A stretch of 64,000 nucleotides of DNA from Paraphotobacterium marinum (GCF_002216855.1 NZ_CP022356.1:868001-932000); one strand, 5' to 3'; positions 1-9,937 are shown, numbered from the stretch's first letter. Made by a program: numbers and translations. The notes: generated from the letters alone by a model not told the origin.

Positions 1-740
1 CCCATTAACAAAGAAGATAGTGAAGAAACATTCACCGTCGCTCCATTTGGAGTTAAGCTCATACTAAATCCAGATGATGTCCAAAACACACTATTATTAT
101 GTAACAATTTATTATATGGCTTGTTAATCAGCAAAGTATATTTGGTATAGCCTAATGCAAGGTCAAATTGACTCCTAACAATCTTGCCAACAGTATATCC
201 ATTATAAAGTATAGGATCTCCAATATTTAATTTATATGATAGATTATCTTTGTCATACAAAATTACGCTTGTGCCACCTTGATCAGGTCTAATTAGAGGT
301 GCTTCTTGCTTTACCTTAAATTTAGTTTGAAGTGGACCAGGCTGACCAGGTTGAAGTGAAATATATCGACCTGTCAAAATAGTAGATAAACCTGTAATCC
401 CATCCTTACTAATATGTGGAGAAACAACCCATAAAACAGCAGTATCAGTCAACATTTTTGTTGCTATTTTTTTCATTTGAGCTGTTGCTTTAATTTTACT
501 ATAGTCCTTGTTGAAACTTAATTTTGTTATCGTTCCAATATCTACATTTAAAGCCTTAATTTTTGTTTTACCAGCCTCTATTCCATCGGCATCTTGAAGA
601 ATTAAATGAATTACTGGTCCTTGACTAGAAACATGAGAATACACCATCCATGCTCCAATTATGATTGCAAAGATGGGTAATAGCCATACTATTGAAATAC
701 TTGATACTCTTCTTTTTTTAGCTTGCTTTGTTTGAACCAT
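1..740 (-). CDS. pqiB: PqiB, MCE-domain lipid transport protein (partial, C-terminus beyond the left edge)
   Basis: The minus strand is open from an ATG at 738-740 to the window edge, about 246 residues. It begins with a short basic stretch (KKRR) and one membrane anchor (VWLLPIFAIIIGAWMVY), then MCE-type repeats with the typical 'DADGIEAGKTKIKALNVDIG' and 'LTGRYISLQPG' segments. PqiB proteins form a periplasm-spanning tube of MCE domains that moves lipids between the membranes together with PqiA and PqiC. It overlaps the end of pqiA by 23 nt in another frame, with a GGA ribosome site upstream, so the two are translationally linked. The ORF was translated by hand; the MCE assignment rests on motif and neighbour. 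Confidence 0.85.
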   Translation of the reverse strand, partial: MVQTKQAKKRRVSSISIVWLLPIFAIIIGAWMVYSHVSSQGPVIHLILQDADGIEAGKTKIKALNVDIGTITKLSFNKDYSKIKATAQMKKIATKMLTDTAVLWVVSPHISKDGITGLSTILTGRYISLQPGQPGPLQTKFKVKQEAPLIRPDQGGTSVILYDKDNLSYKLNIGDPILYNGYTVGKIVRSQFDLALGYTKYTLLINKPYNKLLHNNSVFWTSSGFSMSLTPNGATVNVSSLSSLLM

Positions 741-2001
741 ATTTTTTTTCCAAATTTTCTCCATGCATATCACTTCTCAACCAAAGCATCCTAGAATCAA
801 ATAAAAGTGATGACGACATTGTACAAACGACAACTAGACAAAAATAGATAACACCTTTACCAGGAATAATTGATGATAGCTGATTCAATTGAATTAAAGC
901 AACCAATAAGGCTACTACAAAAACATCTATCATTGACCATCTACCGATACTTTCGGCGAATACAAAAAACTTTTTTCTTTTAAGTGAAGATCTATACGAA
1001 TATTTACTTTCAAAGTGCGTTGTCCAATAAACCCAAAATAGTAAAAATATTTTAATTAAAGGAATACAAATACTTGCCATAAATATAATTAAGCCAATAA
1101 AATATTCTTTATTTTTCAAAAAATAAATGACTCCCGATATTATGGTTTGAGGCTCATTTTTACCAAAAATTGAAAAAATCATCATGGGATAAAAATTTGC
1201 CGGGATATAAAATATCAAAGCAGCAAAAAGTAGTGCCCATGCAGCTTGATTTCTCTTTGATGAAGGCGTTTTGTCAATTTTTGAGTGACAACGATCACAC
1301 CTTATACTAACTTTCGATTTTTTTCTAACATTTAAACAGTGAATACACTGCTCATATCCTGATAAAAGATAGTTTTGGTTTTTTATTTCAACAGGATATT
1401 CAATCTTTTTATAAATATTCCATAAAGAATATTTGTCCACTTTTGAAATAAAATACATTAAAAAAAAAGCATAAAAGCAATAACTATAAACTGCATAATC
1501 TAAATAAACACTAGCCATACCAACTAATTTAATAAAAGTTACAATTAAACCCATAATAAATACATCAGCCATTAACCAAGGTTTTATTCTAAAAATAATT
1601 TTTAACGCCAAAAGTGTTAAAATAGTTGGCTTCAAATTAAAAACCTTATGTCCATATACAAAAAGTACTCCAGTTACAAATACAACTGGTAAAACAATTA
1701 TGGTAAGAAAAACAAAAAGAGCTAACAGAGGTAATTGAAACTTTTGTAACATTTCAGGGGCATTTAAAAGTGAAATTGTTCCAGAGACACCGAACCTAGT
1801 AAATGTTAGCAAAGGAAAAGTTAGAGTCAGAAAAAGAGTTATGTAGATACATATACCTACAGAAAACTGCATATGAGTCACTGAATCCATTCTTCTAGTT
1901 AGAGTTGAATTACATCTCGGACAGACCACTTTCTCATTATCATCAAGAGGAGAATAAGTTAAAAATAATCCGCAAGTTGAGCAGGCAATTTTTTTTTTCA
2001 T
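718..2001 (-). CDS. pqiA: PqiA, inner-membrane paraquat-inducible protein A
   Basis: The 427-residue polytopic protein has two tandem PqiA units. Each starts with a cysteine zinc ribbon (C7-x2-C10 ... C27-x2-C30, then the second set CIHC ... CDRC near residues 218-238) followed by about four membrane segments. PqiA is the integral membrane partner of the MCE protein PqiB in the Pqi lipid-trafficking and membrane-stress system. Length matches E. coli PqiA (about 417). Translation starts at 2001 after a GGAG that sits unusually close to the ATG. It is followed at once by pqiB on the same strand. The original E. coli genes respond to superoxide generators; no regulatory site is evident here. Confidence 0.92.
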   Translation of the reverse strand: MKKKIACSTCGLFLTYSPLDDNEKVVCPRCNSTLTRRMDSVTHMQFSVGICIYITLFLTLTFPLLTFTRFGVSGTISLLNAPEMLQKFQLPLLALFVFLTIIVLPVVFVTGVLFVYGHKVFNLKPTILTLLALKIIFRIKPWLMADVFIMGLIVTFIKLVGMASVYLDYAVYSYCFYAFFLMYFISKVDKYSLWNIYKKIEYPVEIKNQNYLLSGYEQCIHCLNVRKKSKVSIRCDRCHSKIDKTPSSKRNQAAWALLFAALIFYIPANFYPMMIFSIFGKNEPQTIISGVIYFLKNKEYFIGLIIFMASICIPLIKIFLLFWVYWTTHFESKYSYRSSLKRKKFFVFAESIGRWSMIDVFVVALLVALIQLNQLSSIIPGKGVIYFCLVVVCTMSSSLLFDSRMLWLRSDMHGENLEKKYGSNKAS

Positions 2002-2126
2002 AACTCCATTTAAGTATATATTTTTTTAATCTCCAAAATTATAGTATTTCTGAAATAAAAAACAAGATTTTTTATTTATATTTGAACTTTTATATATAGA
2101 TTAAGGTTAATTTAATCACCACAGGT

Positions 2127-2141
2127 GTTTCGATTCGAAAC
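2127..2141. promoter_or_regulatory. Inverted repeat GTTTCG-ATT-CGAAAC, candidate operator of the DeoR-type regulator
   Basis: A perfect 6+6 bp dyad with a 3-bp centre lies 75 bp upstream of the regulator start. A second dyad with related half sites follows at 2169-2181. DeoR/GlpR-family repressors bind such TTTCG/CGAAA half sites, so autoregulation of the regulator-glmS pair is a reasonable inference. Confidence 0.45.
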
Positions 2142-2168
2142 AAATTAATTTTCGTTTTGACAAAATTG

Positions 2169-2181
2169 TTTCATTATGAAA
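2169..2181. promoter_or_regulatory. Inverted repeat TTTCAT-T-ATGAAA, second candidate operator
   Basis: A perfect 6+6 bp dyad around a single central base sits 35 bp upstream of the regulator ATG and just after a TTGACA (2157-2162) that could be a -35 element. A repressor here would overlap the promoter. The half site resembles the 2127-2141 dyad (TTTC..GAAA). Confidence 0.4.
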
Positions 2182-2215
2182 GAATGCAATCAAATATTAA
2201 TAATTAATATAATAA

Positions 2216-2998
2216 ATGGTATATAAGAACATTAAAACCAGACAAAATAAAATTGTTGAGCTTGTTAATTCACAAAAGAAAGTTTCTGTTGAGTATTTAG
2301 CTCAACAATTTAATACATCTGTAGTCACAATTAGAAAAGATTTATCAACTCTTGAAAAAAGTGGAAAGTTACTTAGACAACATGGTGGAGCAATTTCAAT
2401 ATCATTTGATAGAACATCATCTGAAGCTGATAAAAATAGCGAATATAAGGAATTAATAGCAAATTTAGCTGCTACACTTATTGAAGATAACAACAGAATA
2501 ATCGTTGATTACGGTACAACTACAGGTTTTTTAGTTCAATCCTTTGAGAATATCAATGGGTTAGTCGTAATGACCAACTCTATACCTCTAGCCAATAAAA
2601 TAAACATGCTTAAAAATCAACCAACCTTGTTGATGACTGGCGGAACTTGGGATAATCATTCTGAATCACTTCAAGGTAGAGTCGCAGAACAAGTGTTAAA
2701 ATCTTATGATTTTGATCAGTTGTTCATTGGATGTGACGGTATAGATTTAAGCAAAGGAACAACAACTTATAATGAACTTTTTGGTCTTAGTCATGTTATG
2801 TCAGAGGTATCTAAAGAAATTATCGTATTAGCTGAGTCTGAAAAAATTGAACGCAAAATCCCAAACATTGAATTAGCATGGGATCAAATTGATTATCTAA
2901 TTACTGATGAAAATATCAGTGAATCACAAAAACAAGCTATAAAAAAACATAACGTTAAGGTTATGTGTGCTTCCAAGTCTTTAAATTTAGGAGAATAA
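2216..2998 (+). CDS. glmR: DeoR/GlpR-family transcriptional regulator upstream of glmS (GlmR-like)
   Basis: The 260-residue protein has an N-terminal winged helix-turn-helix (residues about 6-60, with '[20 protein letters not shown]' and 'LLRQHGGA', the DeoR signature). A C-terminal DeoRC sugar-phosphate sensor domain follows ('DYGTTTGFL', '[14 protein letters not shown]', 'GCDGID'). Such proteins repress transcription until a phosphorylated sugar binds. The stop codon lies 2 nt before glmS. In Pseudomonas a DeoR-type gene named glmR sits beside glmS and controls it, so amino-sugar phosphate sensing is the best inference. The ribosome site is weak, and two dyads lie upstream. The gene name rests on context. 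Confidence 0.8.
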   Translation: MVYKNIKTRQNKIVELVNSQKKVSVEYLAQQFNTSVVTIRKDLSTLEKSGKLLRQHGGAISISFDRTSSEADKNSEYKELIANLAATLIEDNNRIIVDYGTTTGFLVQSFENINGLVVMTNSIPLANKINMLKNQPTLLMTGGTWDNHSESLQGRVAEQVLKSYDFDQLFIGCDGIDLSKGTTTYNELFGLSHVMSEVSKEIIVLAESEKIERKIPNIELAWDQIDYLITDENISESQKQAIKKHNVKVMCASKSLNLGE

Positions 2999-3000
2999 AT

Positions 3001-4833
3001 ATGTGTGGAATTGTTGGGGCTGTTTCTCAAAGAAATGTAATTAATATCCTATTGGATGGCTTAAAAAAATTAGAATATAGAGGATATGACTCTTCTGGAG
3101 TTGCGGTTTTAAATAAAAACAAAGAACTTTCATTTTATCGTAAAGTTGGAAAAGTTCAGGAACTTTCCAACTTGGTAGAAAATAAAAATGTTGATGGTGG
3201 AACGGGCATTGCACACACAAGATGGGCTACGCATGGTGAGCCCTCAGAAAAAAACGCACACCCTCACTTATCAAACAAAGTTGCTGTTGTTCACAATGGA
3301 ATAATTGAAAATTATGAAGAGCTTAAACATGAACTAATCTCGAGTGGATATAATTTTAAGTCCGAAACTGACACAGAAGTAATTGCTCACCTTCTTGATT
3401 TTTATTTAAATGAAAGTAAAAACTTACGTGAAGCTTTTTTTAAAACAGTTAAAAGATTAAAAGGTGCTTATGGCACAGTTGCTTTTGAATTAAATAACCC
3501 TGAAGTCCTTATTACAGCGAGATCTGGGAGCCCTATTGTAATTGGTTTAGGTTATGATGAAAATTTTATTGCCTCCGATCAACTGGCTTTACTCAATGTT
3601 ACGAGAAAATTTATGTTTCTTGAGGAAGGAGACATCGCTGAAATAAAATATAATGAAATAAGTGTATTTGATGTTAATGGTAAAAGTATTGAAAGGGACA
3701 TCATAGAATCAAATCTGAAAGAAAATGCCACCGTAAAGGGTCAATACAAGCACTTTATGGAAAAAGAGATTTTTGAACAACCCCAAGCAATATTGGATAC
3801 GTTAGCGGGAAGAACTCTTGATAATGATGTTTTAGTTGAAAGTATTCACTATGATGCAAAAGAAATACTAGAAAAGGTTGAACATGTTCAAATTATTGCA
3901 TGCGGAACATCATTTAATTCTGGTTTAACAGCTAAATATTGGTTTGAAAGTATTGCTAAAGTTAGTTGTGATGTTGAAATCGCATCAGAGTTTAGATATA
4001 GAGACTTTGTTACGCGTCCAAATAGTCTTTTGATCACATTATCCCAATCAGGTGAAACTGCAGATACATTAGCAGCTTTAAAATTAGCAAAAGAAAAAGG
4101 ATTTATGGCAACCATGTCCATTTGTAACGTTGCAGGTTCATCTCTTGTTCGAGAGTCAGATTTCTCCTTCATGACAAAAGCTGGCGTGGAAATTGGAGTA
4201 GCTTCGACTAAGGCATTTACAACCCAGTTGGTTTGTTTATTACTTATGGTAACTGCTATTGGAAAAGTTAAATGTAAAATTAATACTGAAAAGGAACATG
4301 AAATAATCTCTTCTCTTAAAGTTCTTCCGAAACAAATACAAAGTATATTCAAATTTGATAAAGATATTGCAGAAATATCTAAAGATTTTTCTGATAAACA
4401 TCACACCCTTTTTCTTGGGAGAGGTGAATTTTATCCAATAGCTATTGAAGCGGCGCTCAAACTTAAAGAAATATCATATATACATGCAGAGGCATACGCT
4501 GCTGGTGAACTTAAACATGGTCCATTAGCATTAATTGATGAAGATATGCCTGTAGTTGTTATCGCACCTACAAATGAACTTTTCGAAAAGCTTAAATCAA
4601 ATATTGAGGAGGTGAAAGCTAGGGGGGGGAAACTATATGTTTTTACAGACACAGAGTCAACTTTTACAGATGAAGAAAATACAAAAGTAATTAAGCTACC
4701 TGCAGTAAATCATATAACAGCTCCAATCTACTTCACAGTTCCTATGCAACTCCTTTCCTATCACGTTGCACTGATAAAAGGTACAGATGTAGACCAACCG
4801 AGAAACTTAGCTAAAGCAGTTACAGTCGAATAA
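3001..4833 (+). CDS. glmS: Glutamine--fructose-6-phosphate aminotransferase (isomerizing)
   Basis: GlmS makes glucosamine-6-phosphate from fructose-6-phosphate and glutamine, the first committed step toward UDP-GlcNAc for peptidoglycan and lipid A. The start is fixed by the obligatory Met-Cys N-terminus (MCGIVGA): Cys2 is the glutaminase nucleophile. An in-frame upstream extension to 2965 would bury it. A TAGGAG ribosome site precedes 3001. Visible motifs are [18 protein letters not shown] and HNGIIENY in the glutaminase half, then ACGTSFNS and SQSGETADT in the SIS isomerase half, and the family-typical end [15 protein letters not shown]. The protein has 610 residues, against 609 in E. coli. 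It follows the DeoR-type regulator by 2 nt. Confidence 0.97.
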   Translation: MCGIVGAVSQRNVINILLDGLKKLEYRGYDSSGVAVLNKNKELSFYRKVGKVQELSNLVENKNVDGGTGIAHTRWATHGEPSEKNAHPHLSNKVAVVHNGIIENYEELKHELISSGYNFKSETDTEVIAHLLDFYLNESKNLREAFFKTVKRLKGAYGTVAFELNNPEVLITARSGSPIVIGLGYDENFIASDQLALLNVTRKFMFLEEGDIAEIKYNEISVFDVNGKSIERDIIESNLKENATVKGQYKHFMEKEIFEQPQAILDTLAGRTLDNDVLVESIHYDAKEILEKVEHVQIIACGTSFNSGLTAKYWFESIAKVSCDVEIASEFRYRDFVTRPNSLLITLSQSGETADTLAALKLAKEKGFMATMSICNVAGSSLVRESDFSFMTKAGVEIGVASTKAFTTQLVCLLLMVTAIGKVKCKINTEKEHEIISSLKVLPKQIQSIFKFDKDIAEISKDFSDKHHTLFLGRGEFYPIAIEAALKLKEISYIHAEAYAAGELKHGPLALIDEDMPVVVIAPTNELFEKLKSNIEEVKARGGKLYVFTDTESTFTDEENTKVIKLPAVNHITAPIYFTVPMQLLSYHVALIKGTDVDQPRNLAKAVTVE

Positions 4834-4852
4834 CAGTTAAGTTTTAATTTAA

Positions 4853-4893
4853 TGATTGTCAGAGGTCAACAAAATTTGTAACTCTGACAATCA
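4853..4893 (+). terminator. Hairpin downstream of glmS
   Basis: Arms TGATTGTCAGAG (4853-4864) and CTCTGACAATCA (4882-4893) are perfectly complementary over 12 bp, with an AT-rich loop that is itself partly self-complementary. The tail lacks a strong T run (ATAGTTT), so termination may be partial. Confidence 0.6.
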
Positions 4894-5031
4894 ATAGTTT
4901 CACCAATCATTATAAATTAAAGTTTGTTCTTTCGGTAAGCTAAAACTTATTTATTTTGATAACTCATTAATAAAACACAAGCTTAAATAATTTCGTTCAG
5001 TATAATTTTATAATAAGAATTCAATTACTTG

Positions 5032-6036
5032 TTATTTTTCTTGAACCCATCGACTTTCAAGTTTAATAATTTCGCTGTCAAAATTAATTGATACCTCAAC
5101 TCCTATTGGGGTTACCAACATAGGATGCGTATGACAACTATCGAAACCATAAAGTATAGGAATATTTTTACCATTTAATACTTCAATCAAAACATCGAGT
5201 GGTGTTCGACCGGTTCCTTTGTCATTAAACAATTCATGTTTACCTAATATGATAGCGCCTACCTTATCAAATACACCACAAGCCAGTAGATGCGCAAAGG
5301 AGCGCTCAACAGTTTCTATACCTTTAAGAGAATCCTCAATAAAAAGGATATCACCTGAATTAATTTCTGGCATATATTTGCTACCCCAAATACCTGCAAT
5401 TGTATTCAAATTACCACCTATGATACGTCCACGTACTTGCCCATTACCCAAAAACTGCCATTTATTTGGATATCTGGGTTTCGGAGAATCTTGAGTTTCC
5501 CATTCAAGTAATACATCTGTCCATAATTCTGGCATTTTGTATTGGTAAGAGTCATAGGTAGAACATAAAATATCCAAAAATGATTGAAAGGTTTCTTCAA
5601 CTAATGGAGGAAACTCACCAAATGATGCAACCAATGCAGGACCATAAAAAGTGATTAGTCCTGTTTGGGCATAAATAGCTAAAAGCAACGCAGTGACATC
5701 AGAGTAACCAATTATAATCTTCGGATCTTTTCTAAGGGCTTCGTAATCAATATAAGGTAATAAAGAATTACTATTATAACCTCCAATTGTAGACATAATA
5801 CAACGCACATCAGGGTTACGTATTAATCGATTCAACTCTTCTGCACGTTCTAAAATTGACCCTGAACGATAGAAATCAGAATGACCAGTGAGCGAACCTT
5901 CTACCAGATTAAAACCTTTGGATTCCAGATAAGACTTTGCTCTACTCAAACGATTTGGAGCAAAAACTGTTGCTGGTGAAGAAGGCGAAAAAAAGCCAAT
6001 TTTATCACCCTTTTTTAAAGCTTGTGGATATATCAT
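5032..6036 (-). CDS. S66-family LD-carboxypeptidase / MccF-like serine peptidase
   Basis: The 334-residue protein has the S66 fold pattern. The N-terminus is 'KKGDKIGFFSPSSPA', the nucleophile elbow GYSD carries Ser112, and acidic and histidine motifs expected of the Ser-Glu-His triad follow (LFIEDSLKG, GKHELF, SCHTHPML). Family members either cleave the terminal D-Ala from murein tetrapeptides (LdcA) or inactivate microcin C-like peptides (MccF). Length and the GFFSPSSP start resemble the MccF branch, but sequence alone does not decide. There is no signal peptide, so it acts in the cytoplasm. An AAGG ribosome site lies upstream of the ATG at 6036. Confidence 0.85.
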   Translation of the reverse strand: MIYPQALKKGDKIGFFSPSSPATVFAPNRLSRAKSYLESKGFNLVEGSLTGHSDFYRSGSILERAEELNRLIRNPDVRCIMSTIGGYNSNSLLPYIDYEALRKDPKIIIGYSDVTALLLAIYAQTGLITFYGPALVASFGEFPPLVEETFQSFLDILCSTYDSYQYKMPELWTDVLLEWETQDSPKPRYPNKWQFLGNGQVRGRIIGGNLNTIAGIWGSKYMPEINSGDILFIEDSLKGIETVERSFAHLLACGVFDKVGAIILGKHELFNDKGTGRTPLDVLIEVLNGKNIPILYGFDSCHTHPMLVTPIGVEVSINFDSEIIKLESRWVQEK

Positions 6037-6401
6037 TTATAATTGCCCTTAATGTTTGCATGTAGATTTATAACATTATTTGATTATTGTTTACTCACAT
6101 CATATATCTTCTAGTAGGATCATTCAACAATTACCATATTAATCAGTAAGTTATAGTTATTTTTAATAGTCACAACTTAAAATGGTTCTCAAATACTAAT
6201 ATTTAAAATTATGTATAACTTTTATTTTATCTTCTTTGTATATCAAATTTCTTTATTTTAAACCCTATAAAACAATTATATAAAATCAAAAAAAATGATA
6301 CTTTTCATAAGCATAAGATCAACTTATCGTATAAATTAATTTTTTAATATTTCTTTTACAAGATGAATTTAAATTAATAATAAAACTTACAAGGATAAAT
6401 T
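6037..6401. other. Intergenic region between divergent genes
   Basis: This AT-rich 365-bp stretch separates the divergent LD-carboxypeptidase and symporter genes and should hold both promoters. I see only a short dyad, ATAAG-ATCAA-CTTAT, around 6314-6328 and no small gene with a ribosome site. Confidence 0.5.
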
Positions 6402-7811
6402 ATGATCATTGATCTAAGTATTGTTATACTTTTTTTGCTTATAAATTTATGGATTGGTTATCAATCAAGCAAGTCAGTAACAGATTTTTCTATATTTTCG
6501 GTTGGACATCGTTCTTTCTCTAGTTTTTTAATTTTCTGTACTCTTACAGCTACTTTTGTGGGTGGAGGATATACCTTTGGTACGGCAGCATCCGTGTTTA
6601 ACCACGGTATGATTTTTTCTTTAGCTCTTTTAGGATTTAGCTTAAAAGAAATTCTTGTTGCAACAATTATTGCACCTCGAATGGGTAGATATAGTGACTG
6701 TTATTCAGTGGGAGATATGATTGCCAAAACATACGGAAAAAGAGCTAAAATAGCGACAGGAATTTTTAGTCTTTTAATTTGTGGGGGGATTTTAGGAGCA
6801 CAAGTTGGTGCTTTAACGGTGATTATTCATTCAACACTTAATATAAATACCACTTTAGGTGTGATGATCAGTTTGCTCGTTTTGTTAATATATGCAAGCC
6901 TTGGTGGCATGCGTGCTGTAGTTTTTACAGATTTGTTTCAAGGCATAATCCTATTAATAGGCATACCCCTCACCTTTTTTATTGGATTAAATCATGTTGG
7001 TGGTTGGCAGCACGTCACATCAGTGGTACCTCATAGTTATCTTCATTTTCTTTCTAATGGAAAGGATTGGATATTTTTTGTTTTCTTGTTTTTAACTTTT
7101 ATGTTAGGCGAAACCTTAGTACCACCATATGTTCAAAGGTTATTTATGGCGTCTTCAATTAAACAAACAGCAAAAGGTATTCTGTTAAGTGGCTTAGTAT
7201 CAATACCTATCTTCTTAATATCTGGTGGAATTGGTTTAGTTGCATACGCGAGCAATAATCAAATTGATGCAAATACAGCCTTCCCTTTTATTGTCAATGA
7301 AATGTTACCAATAGGTTTACGAGGATTTATTATAGCTGCCCTTTTATCAATAATTTTATCCTCTGCGGCAGGATTTTTAAATGCGGCAAGCATTTCTTTT
7401 GTAAATGATTTAGTTAAGCCTATGAGTAAAAGTCCTGAAAAAATCAATTTTTTGAAAATGGCTCGTGTCAGCACCATTTTAGTTGGTATCATTTCTATTA
7501 TATTTGCTTTAACAATTAAAAATGTCTTAAGTTTGTTATTGGCGGCATATAATTTTTGGTCTCCTATTATTTTAATTCCTCTTGTTGCTGCAATTTTTAA
7601 TGTCAATGCCAAAGAGCGTGATTTTTTTATTGGGGCATTTTGCGGGATTGCTGGAAGTCTGGTTTGGGAGTTTGTTTTAAATGATCCATACAACATTTCA
7701 CCAATTTTATTAGGCTTATTATGTAATTTAATTGGCTTCATAATTTCTTTAAGCTTTAGTAAAAGTTCCAAAAAGATGAATGACCAACAATCAATAACAT
7801 CCAATATTTAA
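6402..7811 (+). CDS. Sodium:solute symporter family transporter (SSS)
   Basis: The 469-residue protein is strongly hydrophobic with about 13 predicted membrane segments. It opens with the family-typical 'GHRSFSSFLIFCTLTATFVG' region followed by 'GGGYTFGTAASVF', a substrate/Na+-site pattern of SSS transporters (PutP/PanF/SglT fold). It should import a small organic solute with Na+ at the inner membrane. The substrate cannot be read from the sequence. It is convergent with the acyl-CoA synthetase gene across a strong terminator, so no operon partner points to a substrate. An AAGGA ribosome site precedes the ATG. Confidence 0.88.
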   Translation: MIIDLSIVILFLLINLWIGYQSSKSVTDFSIFSVGHRSFSSFLIFCTLTATFVGGGYTFGTAASVFNHGMIFSLALLGFSLKEILVATIIAPRMGRYSDCYSVGDMIAKTYGKRAKIATGIFSLLICGGILGAQVGALTVIIHSTLNINTTLGVMISLLVLLIYASLGGMRAVVFTDLFQGIILLIGIPLTFFIGLNHVGGWQHVTSVVPHSYLHFLSNGKDWIFFVFLFLTFMLGETLVPPYVQRLFMASSIKQTAKGILLSGLVSIPIFLISGGIGLVAYASNNQIDANTAFPFIVNEMLPIGLRGFIIAALLSIILSSAAGFLNAASISFVNDLVKPMSKSPEKINFLKMARVSTILVGIISIIFALTIKNVLSLLLAAYNFWSPIILIPLVAAIFNVNAKERDFFIGAFCGIAGSLVWEFVLNDPYNISPILLGLLCNLIGFIISLSFSKSSKKMNDQQSITSNI

Positions 7812-7830
7812 ATTATTTATTGTTGCAAGA

Positions 7831-7865
7831 TATACATTAAAGCCTCTAAGAGGCTTTAATGTATA
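7831..7865. terminator. Bidirectional rho-independent terminator between convergent genes
   Basis: A perfect 16-bp stem (7831-7846 with 7850-7865) closes a 3-nt loop TAA. Its core is AAAGCCTC / GAGGCTTT with AT-rich outer pairs, suited to terminating the symporter and the convergent synthetase transcripts. Confidence 0.85.
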
Positions 7866-7878
7866 AGATTATAAATGA

Positions 7879-9690
7879 CTATTGTTGATGCTGATAATAT
7901 TCTCTTAACTTTCTTCTCATAATTTTATTAGATGCTGTTCTAGGAAGTTTATCCAAGTTATAACATGAGCTTACTTTAAATAAAGGATTTAATTTATTTT
8001 TTATTAGATTTTGCATATCAGTTAAATCATTTTTGTTTTTATCACCAACATAACAAATTACTAATTTACTTGGTCCACCTCTTTTATCGCTGAGCTCTAT
8101 AGCTGCAGCTTCATTTACATAGGATATTTCTGTTATTAACTCCTCAATTTGAGTGGAACTTACCTTTATGCCTCCTAAATTCATAGCGTCATCACTTCGA
8201 CCTTGAATCTGATAATATCCATTCGTATGCTGAATTAAATTATCACCATGTCTTCTTAAAGTAAGTCCATCAATTTTGGGACAATCCTTATAATAAACTT
8301 TGAAATGGTCACCATTGATCAATTTATTTGAAAGACCCATAATTGGAGGAATTAAAAACACTTCTCCCCTTTTACTTAATTCACCATCATCATTTAAAAT
8401 TACAAAATTTCCACCTAAGGTTGGCGTAGAAAAAAAAGAGGGCAAATTAGGCTGAATTAAGGTGGATGAAATATAACCTCCACCAGTTTCGGTTCCCCCA
8501 CAATATTCAATGATGGGTTTATTATCAAATTGTTCCATTAATTCCTTCATTTGATGTGGATTAGAGCATTCACCAGATGAACTGAAACATTTAAGGTGTT
8601 GCCATCTAAATTGATTCATTGTTTTCTTTTGTAACCAACTAGATACAATACTTGGAACTAATCCAAGTACATTAACTTTAGCATTTTCAATAAAATGACC
8701 AAACTGACTATCTAAAGGTGAATCGTCATATAAAGCTATTGTGCCTTTATTAATCAATGTGGCAAAAACTAACCAAGGGCCCATCATCCAACCTAAATTA
8801 GTTGGCCAACATACGACATCTTTTGATTGTACGTCATGATGATAATATGCATCAGATGCAGATTTTATAGGTGTACAATGATTCCATGGAATTGCTTTGG
8901 GATTTCCAGTTGTTCCCGAAGAAAATAAAATGGTCATTTCTGTTTCAGGTGGGCAGTAATGAGTAATATCTTCAAAATTAGAAATCAAAAATTCTTCCCA
9001 AGAAATATCTTCGGCTTTAAGTTCTAAATTTTTATCTTCGTTACAGTAAACAACACATGGATACTGTCCAGCAACCTTTACTTTTGAATATAATTCGATT
9101 TTTTTTCCAGATCTAGTAACTACATCTTGAGTTATTACTAATTTTACATCCGTAATATTTAAACGAGTTTTTATTTCTTCAGCTGAAAATGAATCTGCTA
9201 TGTTAACAGCTACTGCACCATATAAAATAACTCCCAAATAAGCAATAACAGATTCTGGGTTCATTGGCATATCGATCGCAACACGATCACCAGGAGAAAT
9301 ACCCTGTTTCTTTAAGGAATTGGCAAACTGCATACATTTTAGCTTTAATTCTTCATATGACATTTGCTCAATCTGATGGTGCTTATTTTCATAAATTAAT
9401 GCAATATCCTGTTTGTCTGCATTAAAACAACTTTTTGCAATATTTATACTTGAGCCATATAACCACTTTGCATCATGAACACCTAAATCAAGGTTCAAAA
9501 TATCCCGGTAGGGTTTGTCAAAAACGATATTTAATTTTTGAACTGTATAAGACCAAAAACCTTTTTTATCACTTTGAGAATACTTTAAAAAATCATCATA
9601 ATTTAAAATATTATGATCAGTCATTGAATTTTCTATATTTGTTTTAACTTTTTTAATTGGTGATGTTCCTGTATGATTTTTTTCAGTCAT
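7879..9690 (-). CDS. AMP-dependent acyl-CoA synthetase (acetyl/acetoacetyl-CoA synthetase-like)
   Basis: The 603-residue member of the adenylate-forming family has an ACS-type N-terminal region (residues about 30-95), the AMP/phosphate loop FSSGTTGNPKAIPWN, the EYCGGTETGGG motif, and the hinge GRSDDAMNLGGIKVSS. The C-terminus is PRTASNKIMRRKLREYY, with the lysine that takes part in adenylation. It should activate a short carboxylate to its CoA thioester. The hinge reads DDAMNLGGIKV rather than the DDVINVSGHR form of true acetate:CoA ligases, so acetoacetate or another short acid is more likely. The start at 9690 has an AAGGGA ribosome site. It diverges from mtlA. Confidence 0.85.
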   Translation of the reverse strand: MTEKNHTGTSPIKKVKTNIENSMTDHNILNYDDFLKYSQSDKKGFWSYTVQKLNIVFDKPYRDILNLDLGVHDAKWLYGSSINIAKSCFNADKQDIALIYENKHHQIEQMSYEELKLKCMQFANSLKKQGISPGDRVAIDMPMNPESVIAYLGVILYGAVAVNIADSFSAEEIKTRLNITDVKLVITQDVVTRSGKKIELYSKVKVAGQYPCVVYCNEDKNLELKAEDISWEEFLISNFEDITHYCPPETEMTILFSSGTTGNPKAIPWNHCTPIKSASDAYYHHDVQSKDVVCWPTNLGWMMGPWLVFATLINKGTIALYDDSPLDSQFGHFIENAKVNVLGLVPSIVSSWLQKKTMNQFRWQHLKCFSSSGECSNPHQMKELMEQFDNKPIIEYCGGTETGGGYISSTLIQPNLPSFFSTPTLGGNFVILNDDGELSKRGEVFLIPPIMGLSNKLINGDHFKVYYKDCPKIDGLTLRRHGDNLIQHTNGYYQIQGRSDDAMNLGGIKVSSTQIEELITEISYVNEAAAIELSDKRGGPSKLVICYVGDKNKNDLTDMQNLIKNKLNPLFKVSSCYNLDKLPRTASNKIMRRKLREYYQHQQ

Positions 9691-9731
9691 TTTTATTCCC
9701 TTAAATTTAAAATACAGAATATGATTATAAT

Positions 9732-9756
9732 GTCACAAATTATTTCAATTTGTGAC
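9732..9756. promoter_or_regulatory. Inverted repeat GTCACAAATT...AATTTGTGAC upstream of the acyl-CoA synthetase
   Basis: A perfect 10+10 bp dyad with a 5-nt centre lies 42 bp upstream of the synthetase ATG, in its leader. It contains GTCACA/TGTGAC words in the outward orientation, so it is not a standard CRP site. It may be an operator or an mRNA hairpin. Confidence 0.4.
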
Positions 9757-9841
9757 TTAAATAAACTAATTCATATAAAAATTTCATTGTTTGACTTTTA
9801 ATGATCTCATTTTTTATAAAGTATCTTTTATACAAACAAAA

Positions 9842-9857
9842 AGTGATTTAACTCACA
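9842..9857. promoter_or_regulatory. CRP-like site 1 of the mtl promoter region
   Basis: AGTGA-TTTAAC-TCACA matches the CRP pattern TGTGA-N6-TCACA at 9 of 10 conserved positions. It is the farthest of four such sites upstream of mtlA. Confidence 0.6.
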
Positions 9858-9885
9858 GTTTACAAAATATATTAGGGAAAATAAA

Positions 9886-9901
9886 CGTGACCAATGTCAC
9901 A
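9886..9901. promoter_or_regulatory. CRP-like site 2 of the mtl promoter region
   Basis: CGTGA-CCAATG-TCACA matches 9 of 10 conserved positions and is centred 44 bp from site 1. Confidence 0.65.
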
Positions 9902-9937
9902 TTAAGATCGAGTTTAGTCCATTTTTTTTTCATTGAG

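Noticed and set aside
2965-3000. An upstream in-frame start for glmS at 2965
   Set aside because: It would place residues before Cys2, which must be N-terminal; a good ribosome site lies before 3001.
3888-4352. 154-residue minus-strand frame inside glmS
   Set aside because: Shadow frame of an intact conserved gene, with no ribosome site.
7259-7804. 181-residue minus-strand frame antisense to the symporter
   Set aside because: The opposite strand encodes a well-conserved SSS transporter; the frame lacks family features.
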